This document shows positions 16,758 through 26,800 of a stretch of DNA of 64,000 nt, piece by piece. A program made the translations under genes and the position numbers. Under the pieces are notes generated by a model that saw only the letters and a program-made list of their open reading frames with translations, was not told the DNA's origin and ran no database searches. Every line of letters starts with the position of its first letter. Position 1 is the stretch's first letter. This stretch comes from Citrobacter sp. Cu233. GTDB taxonomy: Bacteria; Pseudomonadota; Gammaproteobacteria; Enterobacterales; Enterobacteriaceae. The stretch is from contig NZ_JAOWIF010000033.1 in NCBI RefSeq assembly GCF_030332225.1, forward strand, positions 558,001-622,000, written 5' to 3'.

Positions 16758-18948
16758 TAATCTGCCCCTTTTTCAACGCATCCATCACCACCGCTTTCGG
16801 GCCATCTGCGATGATGCGTCCTTTATCAACAATAATCAGGCGGTCAACCAGCGACAACATGGAGGCGCGGTGGGTGACCAGTAATAGCGTTTTACCTGCG
16901 ATGCAGGGGACCAGCGCGTGTTTGATCTTCTCTTCGCTGGTGTTATCCATCGAGCTGGTGGGTTCATCCAGTAGCAGTAGAGGCGGATCCAGCAGCAGCG
17001 CACGCGCGAGTGCCACTGCCTGCCGTTGTCCGCCTGAAAGCTGAGAACCGCGCTCGCCAACCTGCAGGTTGTAGCCGTCAGGATGCAGGCGAGCGAAATC
17101 GTTGACACCCGCCAGCTCCGCCGCGCGTAACATGCTTTCGTCATCGACATAGCGTGCACCGCACAGCAGGTTGTCGCGCAGTGTGCCGTTGAACAACTGG
17201 ATGTCCTGCGGGACGTAGCCGATGCTGTGGCGGAGATCGTTGACATCCAACTGGCGGGAATCGATACCGTCGATCAAAATGTTACCGGCGCTGGGCTGGT
17301 ACAGATTGACGATCAACTTACTGAGCGAGCTTTTACCGGAGCCGCTACGGCCAATGATGCCGATGCGTTCGCCGGGCTGAATGGTGAGATTAATTTTGTG
17401 CAGTGACAGGTTTTTTTGTTCCGGATAGCTAAAATCCACGTCGCGGAATTCAATGCTGCCCTGCAACTGTTCGCGCTTGAGCGGGTTTTCATCCGCGCGG
17501 CGCTCCTGCGTCAGTGACATCATCTTATCGGTATTCTTGATGGTGATTTTTGCCTGCTGGTAACGGGCAATAAGACCGGTTAATTGGCCCAGTGGCATTA
17601 ATGCGCGGCCATTAAGCATGTAGCAGGCGATCAGGCCACCCATACTCAGCCTGCCGCCGATAATCATATACACACCAGCAATGATCATCACCACGCCCGA
17701 AATCTGCTGGAACCAGCCGGTGAGATTGCTGGCCAGACTGGACAAGGTTTTCACCCGTAGTTCCAGACGGCTCAGGCTACCCAGCGTTTGTTCCCACTGG
17801 AACTGACGCTCGCTTTGGGCATTATTCACTTTAATGGCATCCAGGCTGCTGAGCGTTTCAATTAACAGTGCCTGACGCTCGCTGGCGAGACTCATGGTTT
17901 TAGCCACCGCCGCATTGACCGGTTTTTGCAGTGCCCAACTGCACAGCAGGGCAATCGGTAGCGTCAGGAGCGGGATCCAGGCCAGAGAGCCGCCAATAAT
18001 GCCTATAACGATCAGCAGCAGCAGGGTGAAGGGCAGGTCGATAATCGTCGTCAGGGTCAGCGATGAGAGGAAATCACGCAGTGACTGAAACTCATGAATA
18101 TTTTGCGCAAAGCTACCCACGCGCTGTGGACGCTCTTTCATCTCCATGCCGATAATGCGCTCAAACAGGGTCGAGGAGATAATGAGATCGCTTTTTTTGC
18201 CCGCAATATCAAGACAGATACCGCGTAGCATTTTCAAAATCAGATCAAAAACAAAGGCAAGGCAAATGCCCACAGCCAGTACCCACAGCGTCACCGTCGC
18301 CTGATTTGGCACCACGCGGTCGTAGACGTTCATGGTAAAGAGCGGTGTGCCGAGTGCGATCAGGTTGATCAGCAGGCTGGCCAGCACGGCATCCATATAC
18401 AGAAAACGTGACAGCTTCAGCGTGTCTTTAAACCAGGACCTGGTACGTGGCAAAAAGGCTTCTGCCTGCAAATCGAACTCATGGCGCGGATGGGCAAAAA
18501 TAACCTTTCCGGCATAGCTCTGTTCAAGCGTGGCTAAATCGACACGGATTTCACCACCTTCGCTTTCGCTGGGCATAAAACGAGCGCTGCCATCTTCATT
18601 CCATGCCAGCAATACGCCTGTTCTTCCAGAGCGCAGTAACAGCACGGCAGGCAGAGACATCTGCGGAATTTTATCAAGCGCTCGCGTCACCACCCGCGCT
18701 TTTAAACCGGCTCTTGCCGCTGCGCGAGGAAATATATTCAGCGTGAGTTGATCGTTTTCTAATGGCAGACCGCTGCTTAACGTTGAACGACTGGCGGGTT
18801 TGCCGTGCAGAGAACACAAAATAAGTAGGCTATCTAATAACGGGTCGTCATGATGGCTACGGGGATCGTGATATTGAGAATTACTACTGTCAGAATTCTC
18901 TGGGACTTCATTTAATAATTCAGCTTGTGCACTCATTTTCGCAACCAT
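16744..18948 (-). CDS. LapB-like type I secretion ABC transporter
   Basis: 734-residue exporter of the HlyB/LapB class. Residues about 30-160 form a C39-peptidase-like domain in which I see no catalytic Cys at the expected position, typical of transporters for RTX/LapA proteins that are not cleaved on export. The transmembrane domain covers about 175-470. The nucleotide-binding domain shows Walker A GRSGSGKSS near 533, signature LSGGQRQA near 634 and Walker B LLLLDEPTSSMD. It is first in the lapBC-like operon. A hairpin containing the AGG ribosome site lies directly before its ATG (see 18950). It is separated from the TolC-like gene by an ERIC element. Confidence 0.92.
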   Translation of the reverse strand: MVAKMSAQAELLNEVPENSDSSNSQYHDPRSHHDDPLLDSLLILCSLHGKPASRSTLSSGLPLENDQLTLNIFPRAAARAGLKARVVTRALDKIPQMSLPAVLLLRSGRTGVLLAWNEDGSARFMPSESEGGEIRVDLATLEQSYAGKVIFAHPRHEFDLQAEAFLPRTRSWFKDTLKLSRFLYMDAVLASLLINLIALGTPLFTMNVYDRVVPNQATVTLWVLAVGICLAFVFDLILKMLRGICLDIAGKKSDLIISSTLFERIIGMEMKERPQRVGSFAQNIHEFQSLRDFLSSLTLTTIIDLPFTLLLLIVIGIIGGSLAWIPLLTLPIALLCSWALQKPVNAAVAKTMSLASERQALLIETLSSLDAIKVNNAQSERQFQWEQTLGSLSRLELRVKTLSSLASNLTGWFQQISGVVMIIAGVYMIIGGRLSMGGLIACYMLNGRALMPLGQLTGLIARYQQAKITIKNTDKMMSLTQERRADENPLKREQLQGSIEFRDVDFSYPEQKNLSLHKINLTIQPGERIGIIGRSGSGKSSLSKLIVNLYQPSAGNILIDGIDSRQLDVNDLRHSIGYVPQDIQLFNGTLRDNLLCGARYVDDESMLRAAELAGVNDFARLHPDGYNLQVGERGSQLSGGQRQAVALARALLLDPPLLLLDEPTSSMDNTSEEKIKHALVPCIAGKTLLLVTHRASMLSLVDRLIIVDKGRIIADGPKAVVMDALKKGQINASR

Positions 18949-18949
18949 T

Positions 18950-19000
18950 CTGACCTGCAGGTTTAAATATTAGCAAGCTAATAATCAGCGTGCAGGTCAG
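18950..19000 (-). promoter_or_regulatory. inverted repeat covering the lapB-like ribosome site
   Basis: Perfect ten-base arms CTGACCTGCA / TGCAGGTCAG (18950-18959 and 18991-19000), with an inner repeat ATTAGC/GCTAAT. In the leftward transcript the second arm ends two bases before the ATG at 18948 and contains the AGG of the ribosome site, so folding would hide it. A regulatory role is inferred. Confidence 0.5.
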
Positions 19001-19013
19001 GGATTTATTTGAA

Positions 19014-19137
19014 TATACCTGCCATACTTTCAGTTGCATATGCGCTGCCGCATTCGTTCACTCCAGTCACTTACTTTAGTCAGTGGCTGGGGACACACTC
19101 TTGCCGTCTTTCTGCAAACCGGATTATTTAAGGTATA
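19014..19137. repeat. ERIC element
   Basis: About 124 bp matching the enterobacterial repetitive intergenic consensus as I recall it, in the orientation beginning TATACCTGCC and ending AAGGTATA. It contains the CCAGTCACTTACTT block, the central hairpin (arms CCAGTCACT/AGTGGCTGG at 19063-19090), the CTTGCCG block and the GGATTATTTAAGG end. It lies between the TolC-like gene and the ABC transporter gene. Confidence 0.85.
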
Positions 19138-19145
19138 AATAATGA

Positions 19146-20489
19146 TTAATGAAGTTCAGGCAGGTTATTTTCTTCTGCAGAATCTACCGGTTGACCTGAT
19201 GGTGGTGGTGCAATTTTTAGAATACCCATTAATTCACCTGTACGTTCGCTAATACGATAACCGCTGGTTACTGCCAGATAGCGTAATTCGACAAGGCGGC
19301 GTTTTGAGGAGAAAACTTCATTTTCGCTATCAAGTAAATCCAGTAGCGTACGTTCGCCCAGACTGAATTGATCCTGATAGGCGGTACGTACTTTTACGCT
19401 ACGGTCGGCATATTCTTCGGCTGAAGGAAGCTGAGCGCGTGCGTTTTGTAATGCTGTCCACGCCAGACGCAGTTCCTGATTCATCTGGCGCAGCGTGTTA
19501 TTACGCACATCCTGAGCCTGCTTATGCAGATAAGCGCGGGAGTCCATTGCGGCTTTGTCGCTACCACCCTGGTACAGGTTGTAATGCAGTTTGACCATCG
19601 CTTCCCACTCTTCGGTATGTGCGCGAGTGGTGTCGGTGTTATTGCAGATCCCACGGGAAAGCTCAACGTCAACGCGTGGGTAGAAGGTTGATTTTGAGGC
19701 TTCATACTGTTGATGTGCGGCCTCAATATCCGCATTGGCAGACTTCAGTAATGGGCTATTCTTCTCCATTCGACTTTTGGCGTCCGCAAGCGAGGTTGGC
19801 AGTTCAGCATCGATACTCGCTGGCTGACTGAGTCCTTGCGGTTCCATGCCGGTAACGCTGATAAAGGTGGTTTTTGCGTCTTCGAGGTTGGTTTGCTCGG
19901 TCAGTAAGTTGTTACGCGCCTGCGCCAGACGCGCTTCGGCCTGCATGAAGTCTCCTGAACGGCCAACGCCCTGATCGGTACGCAGTTTTATCTGGTCATA
20001 GATGCGTTCATGGTTAGCCAAATCATCTTCAGCCAGACGGACAAACTCCTCGCGCTGCAACACGTCAAAATAGGCCTGAATCACCGTATATGCAGTACTT
20101 TCGCTGGTATTCATAACGCTCCAGGCGCGTGAGTCCACGGTCGCTTTTTGTCGGGCGACTTCGCTGGAGGTGGCAAAACCATTAAACACATTTTGCTCAA
20201 GGCTCAGCGTCGCCTCGTTGGGGGACTGCGTCAAACCGTTGGTGCTGCCTGCGGCACGAGTCGTTGCATCATCAATATTTTTGCGTCCGGCTTCAGCATT
20301 TAAATTTAGCGACGGTAAATACCCACCTTTTGCCGCACGAAGTTCTTGTTCGGAAGAATAACGGCTATTTATCGCCGCATTGACTTCAGGGTGATTAGCT
20401 AATGCTTCTTTAACGGTATTATGTAAATCTTCTGCATTAACTGAATTTATTGAAAACCATGAAAGCAGAAAAACAAAAAACTTCTTCAT
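19146..20489 (-). CDS. LapE/TolC-like outer-membrane efflux protein
   Basis: 447-residue outer-membrane factor. The signal peptide covers about residues 1-19 (hydrophobic FFVFLLSWFSINSVNA, cleavage before EDLHN). The mature part has the duplicated TolC-type helical-barrel pattern, for example ALANHPEVNAA near the N-terminus and YNLYQGG in the middle, with the conserved GERTLLDLLDSENE segment near the C-terminus. It forms the trimeric exit duct for the LapB/LapC-like pair. It is transcribed leftward, divergent from the adhesin gene with a shared 332-bp AT-rich region, and separated from lapB by the ERIC element. A dedicated TolC paralogue is usual in adhesin-linked type I systems. Confidence 0.9.
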   Translation of the reverse strand: MKKFFVFLLSWFSINSVNAEDLHNTVKEALANHPEVNAAINSRYSSEQELRAAKGGYLPSLNLNAEAGRKNIDDATTRAAGSTNGLTQSPNEATLSLEQNVFNGFATSSEVARQKATVDSRAWSVMNTSESTAYTVIQAYFDVLQREEFVRLAEDDLANHERIYDQIKLRTDQGVGRSGDFMQAEARLAQARNNLLTEQTNLEDAKTTFISVTGMEPQGLSQPASIDAELPTSLADAKSRMEKNSPLLKSANADIEAAHQQYEASKSTFYPRVDVELSRGICNNTDTTRAHTEEWEAMVKLHYNLYQGGSDKAAMDSRAYLHKQAQDVRNNTLRQMNQELRLAWTALQNARAQLPSAEEYADRSVKVRTAYQDQFSLGERTLLDLLDSENEVFSSKRRLVELRYLAVTSGYRISERTGELMGILKIAPPPSGQPVDSAEENNLPELH

Positions 20490-20821
20490 GACATGAATGC
20501 CTTATATATCACGGTTATGACTTCCCGTTGTCGTTGCTATCATCCATTTTTACAAACACGTTATATTAATTAACAACTGTGAATTATCGAAATTGCTTAC
20601 AGCGGACAGCTATTCAACGACATGTTTGGTCACATCGTGTTTTATTTTTAGTTATTTTTTATTATATTCATTGGCCAGTCAAGTCTCATGTAATTGCACT
20701 TTATAAAATGTGTTTTTTTCTACATTGGGATATTAATGTTTACATTAAATGAATGTGATATTTGTTCGTTAATTTATTAACGAGTTTATAAAAATAATGA
20801 TGGTATTTAAGTGAGGTTACG
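20490..20821. promoter_or_regulatory. divergent AT-rich promoter region of adhesin and lapE
   Basis: 332 bp, strongly AT-rich, between the leftward TolC-like gene and the rightward adhesin. It contains a perfect inverted repeat TCGTTAA-N4-TTAACGA at 20766-20783, 39 bp before the adhesin start. The GTG start at 20822 is preceded by GAGG at good spacing. The composition suggests silencing by H-NS and relief by a dedicated activator; both are inference. Confidence 0.5.
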
Positions 20822-23800
20822 GTGAGCAAATTACTCGGTGTGATCAAAGCAATAATTGGACAGGTCTATGTTGTTGACGCAAGTGGCGCACAGCGACCTG
20901 TTCATGAAGGCGACAGAGTCTATAGCGGTGAGGACATTGTGACCGGTGCCAACGGCGCGGTAAGTCTCTCTTTACCGGACGGAAAAACGCTGGATATTGG
21001 TCGCAACAGCAACTGGGGCGATCATGGGCTACAGACCAACCCGACTCCGGAACGTGATGCTCAGGATATTGCCGCCGTACAAAAAGCGATTGCTGATGGG
21101 GCCGACCCGACGCAGACACTGGATGCGACCGCTGCGGGCAATGAAACGCCGGTGCAGTTGGAGGGCGGTGGGGGGGGCCACTCGCTGGTCCAGCTGGCCT
21201 TAACCGGACAAGTCGTTGATCCGACAGCCGGTTTTGACACGCAAGGGCTGGGGAGCCCGACCAGGGATATCAACCTGCCGGTAGGGGGAATGGACACCGG
21301 TACAGCCAGTGTATTCCCACCCGAAGTGCAAATTACCGGGTTTGCGGGTAACGACGGCTACATTAATAATGCCGAATTCCACCGGACCCATTTAAGCGGC
21401 ACCAGTAACCAAAATCACGTCACGCTCACCTTCACCGATAGCCAAAAAAACACATTTACAGTCGATGTCCCGGTGAATAATGGTCACTGGAATATTGATA
21501 CCGATCTGGGTGGACTGATGCCGGGAAATGTAACCGTGGTGGCAATAGCGACCGATGTCTCGGGGCGAACCGCACAAACTTTCGACAATGCGTTGATTGA
21601 TATTACCGGTCCACGTATCGATATTACGGTCGATAGCGTTACACCAGATAACCTGATTAACCACCAGGAGTCTCTTCTGTCGCAAACCGTGATTCACGGG
21701 AATGTCGGGGGAGATGCAAAGCCGGGTGATGTCGTGACGCTGGTTGTCGATGGTATAGCGTATACCGGCACGGTCGACGATTCGGGAACGGGTATTTTGA
21801 CTTACAACATCCCGGTCCTGACCCAGGGGCTGCTGAATGACCCGACGATTCATGCCTCCCTAACTTCTACCGATGATGCCGGCAACAGTACCACCGTTTC
21901 GACCGATCATTATGTTGATAACGATTTGTATGCACAGAATGCGGTGATCATCGGGACGGTGGCAAATGATGATGTCGTCAACGCTAACGAATCTCGCATG
22001 CCGACGATCATTTCTGGCGTAGCCAGCGGTGATGCCAACGTGGGCGATCCGGTCACCTTGACTCTTCAGGGCAAAACATTCCATGGCACGGTGTTCGACG
22101 ACCATGGTCAGCTGCGTTATGAAATTGTGGTGCCTTCCTCAACGCTGAAAGAAGGTACAAATGATGTGCAAGTGACGCTGGTCAGCCATGATGCTGTCGG
22201 TAACGAAGCGATTGCCATTACGCACAAAACTGTGGTGCTGGATACTCAGGCACAGAACACCCTGACTATTAACGATGTGACCGACGATAACACCTTGAAT
22301 CGTGCAGAACTGTACATGCGCAACCAGGTGATTTCCGGGACTGTCAGCGGCGCAGACGCCAGAGTAGGCGACCCGGTACAACTGGTGATTAACAACCATC
22401 AGTACAGTGGGCAGGTTATCGAGCTGGGTAATGGTCGCCTGGGTTATCGTATTGCGGTGGACTCGTCTGACTTTGCTAACAATAGCGGCAACGAGTTGAA
22501 AGAAGTGAATGTGATTACCACCGTCACTTCTCATGACAACGTTGGTAACCTGGCGATTGCTACCAGCACCCATAGCGTGCATATCGACAACTACGCCGAA
22601 AACCTGATCACCATTGACGATGTGACTGCCGATAACACCCTGAACTTTAACGAACTCTCGGCAAGAAAACAGATTATTACCGGTATCGTCGATGGTGAGG
22701 ATGCGAAGATAAACGATCCGGTTTTACTGGAGATTAACGGTCATCAGTACAGCGGACAGGTGATTGACCTCGGCAACGGTAAGCTGGGCTACAGCATTGA
22801 AGTCGATTCGTCGGCGTTTGCCGATAACAGCGGCCATGTGCTGACCGATGTGAATGTGACGGCGAGGGTCACGTCCCATGATGATGCGGGCAACCTGTCT
22901 ATCGCCACTGATGTCCATAAAGTTCATATCGATAACTACGCGGAAAACACACTGACCATTGAGAACGTGGCCACGGACAATGTGGTCAACGCGATTGAAA
23001 ACCGCATGCCGACGCTTATCAGTATCGTTGCTGGCGGCGATGCGAAAGTGGGCGATGCGGTGACCATCAGCGTAGCGGGTCAACACTTTGCCGGTAAAGT
23101 GGTCGATGTGCACGGCCAGTTGCATTACGACGTACTGGTGCCGACAGGGGTACTGCAGGAAGGTAAAAATGACGTGGTGGCGAAACTTATCAGCCACGAC
23201 AAGTCAGGCAACGAAGTGACCACTAAGGCACACAGTACAATTATCCTCGATACCCATGCGCATAACGACATTTCACTGGATAGCGTCACGGCAGACAATA
23301 CTCTCACTCACCATGAACTGGAAGCGACCACACAGAACATAACGGGCATGGTCAGTGGTGAGGATGCGAAGATCGGCGATCCGATACAGCTGGTGGTCAA
23401 TGGTCATCGCTACAGTGGGCTGGTTATCGATCTGGGACATGGCACGCTGGGCTACAGTATCCCGGTTGACTCTTCATCCTTTGCCGACAACAACGCCCAC
23501 GTGCTGGCGGATGTGAACGTGAGCGTCATGGTCACATCCCATGATGCCGCGGGTAACCTGGCTATCACCAGCGAGAGTCATACAGTCCATATTGATAACT
23601 ATGCCAAAAACGGGGTGACGACAGGGAGAGTTGCTAACGATGACGTGGTCAACGCCATTGAAAACCGGATGCCTACCTTCATCAGCGGTATTGCTCATGG
23701 TCTGGATGCGAAAGTCGGCGACATCGTAACTGTCTACGTACAGGGGAAGGACTTCAGTGGAACCGTGGTCAATATCAACGGCAAACTGTGTTACGAAGTC

Positions 23801-26800
23801 GCTGTTCCAACCGGTACGCTAAAGGAAGGCAGCAACGATGTGATGGTGAAACTGGTGAGTCATGATGCGTTAGGTAATGAGGCGGTTGCGATCACGCACC
23901 GCACGGTGACGCTGGATACCCAGGCGCACAGTTCCGTCAACATTGATAACGTGACTGACGATAACATTCTTAACCACCAGGAGCTGGATATGCCAATGCG
24001 GCTGGTCCGCGGCACGGTGGGCGGTGATGCACAGGTTGGTGATGAGGTTCGTGTTGAAATACGCAATCACACCTTTACCGGCAAAGTGATTGATATTGGA
24101 GGCGGTAAGTTAGGCTATCAAATCCCGGTTGATTCGACGGCGTTCAGCGATAACCAGGGGAGCCAGGATAAAAATGTGTCCGTGAAGGTCACGGTGATTT
24201 CACATGATGCGGTGCTAAATGAAGTGATCACCTCGGCTACCCATCATGTTCATATTGATAATCATGCTGATGCCGGTATTACAGTCGATACCGTCGTGGG
24301 TGATGACAAGCTGAACGGTGCTGAAGCCGGGCAGCGCCTCACTGAGGTGATGGGAACGGTGTCCGGCGATGTGCATGCGGGCGCTAAAGTTCAGGTTATC
24401 GTCAATGGTCATACTTACGAAACAACCGTTGAAAAACTGGCAGAGCACAATGGCGCGCTGGGTTATAAGCTGGATGTACTGAGCCGCGATCTGGTCAAAG
24501 ATCCCCATATCGTCGCCCGTGTGGTCGGCGAGGATCAGGTCCACAATTTGCAGAAAGCTGAGATAACGCACGACCTGGTCGTTGATTTGCATGCGAAAGC
24601 CATACTGACGATTGATCCCGTCGCCGGTGACAATATGGTCAACGGCGATGAATCTCTCCAGCCATATACGTATGTGACCGGCAGAGTTGGCGGTGATGTA
24701 CATGTCAATAACGTTGTGTCTCTCACGGTGAATGGCCATGTGCTGACGGGGAAAGTGACGGATATCGGCAATGGTCAGCTCGGTTATAGCATTAAAGTCA
24801 GTACCGCTGATCTGATCTCCGATCCGCATTTAACCGCGACGGTGAGCACTACCGATGGAGCTGGCAACCCGGCCAGGGCCGATGCGGAAACCACGGTAAT
24901 TATCGATACCCGCATTAATGCGGAGATCACCATTGATTCGGTGACGTCAGACAATACGCTCAACCTGGGTGAACAGATGCACGGGTATACCCTTGTGAGC
25001 GGGACGGTTAGCGGTGAAATCCATCCTGGCGATCCGTTCACGATGAAGATTAACGGCCACACCTACTCCGGCGTGGTGGAAGATCGCGGCGGCGCTCAAA
25101 TGGGCTTCCACATTTCGGTCGCAACGTCCGATCTGGTTGCCAGCCCGCATATTGAAGTCTCAATGGACGTGACGGATGCGGCGAAGAACCATGCCCATAT
25201 TGTGGCGCACCATGATGTTAGTCTGGATGACAAAGCGCTGGCGGCAATCACCATCGATCCGGTTACCGGCGATGATGTGTTGAATAAAGATGAATTGGGA
25301 AAAGCGACGACAATCATCAGTGGCACCGTGGGCGGCGATGCGCAGGATGGTGATATTGTGCATCTGAACATTGGTGGCCACAGGGTTGATGCCACGGTGA
25401 AGAACCTGCCAAATCTGGGCACCCTGGGTTACTCCATTAATGTCGACACCCAGTGGCTGCAAAACGATCCGCACATTACCGCGACCATCACCACTACCGA
25501 TGCGGCAGGGAATAATGCCACGGCGGATGCACGTAGTACCGTAGTCATTGACGATCAAATTGACGCAACGGTGCATATCGACCCAATCGTTACCAGTGAT
25601 GGCGATGCGGTGATCAACCACGATGAAGCTCTGAATCCAGAAACTACCGTCACAGGGACGGTGGGCGGAGATGTCAAAATTGGGGATATGGTTGAGCTGA
25701 CCATCAACGATCAGACCTATTTTGCACGGGTGGAAAATCAAAACGGTCAGCATGTATTCAGTACCAAGGTTTCGACCTTAGATCTGCTTATGGACCCGAA
25801 TATTCATGCTGAGGTAACGGCCAAAGACGACGCGGGCAACATCGTTCGCGCGACAGATGATCGACCTGTGGTCATCGATACCACGGCAGACGCCGGGATT
25901 ACTATTGATGCGGTTTCCAGCGCAATACCACCGGGGATGACCGTTGCAAACGATCTGGGACCTGGTAGCAGGCCGGACTACATCACTGTAACCGGGCACG
26001 TCGATCCTGATGCCGTTCGCGGCGATCATGTAACTATTACTGTGGGACATGGGACGTCTATTACCACCGATGTGATTTATTTACCGGATGGTAAGCTCGG
26101 CTATCAGGCAAATATCGGCTCAGACAGTTTTAACGATGATGGCAATATTACTGTCGCTATCACCACCCACGACAATCATGGCAATACAGCAACGGCGACA
26201 GAACATAAAGTGATTGATCTGCCCTGGCTGCACCATACGCCAGTGATCGGCAATACGCCTTACGGATTTATCCCGCCGCCACAGGTCACCACGCCGACTA
26301 CCGGGCCAGGAACAACACAACCTCATCAGCCCACCGTGCACCTTACTGTTGATAAGGTGGCAGGCGATGACATTCTCAATCATGATGAAGCGTTGAAATC
26401 GACGACATCGATTCGTGGTCTGGTTACTGGCGATGCCCATATTGGAGACGACGTTATTGTTACTATTAACAATGTTCCATACAAAGGGTACGTCAAGGCT
26501 ATCCCGACGATGCCGGGACAACGGGTCTATGAAGTGGATGTCCCAACCACTGAACTTCAGGCGCATCCATCGTTTGATGTTGCTATCACAGTGAAAAATG
26601 CGGCGGGAATAGCAACAGACTCGGCGCATAAAGAGATCGCTGTAGACACGGAAAATCCGCTGAAGATCACGATGGATAAGATTGCCAGGGATGATGTGAT
26701 TAATGGCAAAGAAGCCCTGGCGGGAAAAGTAACCGTTAGCGGTACAGTCAGTGGGGAAGGTATCCATGACGGGAGCGTGGTGAATCTGCAGGTGAACGGC

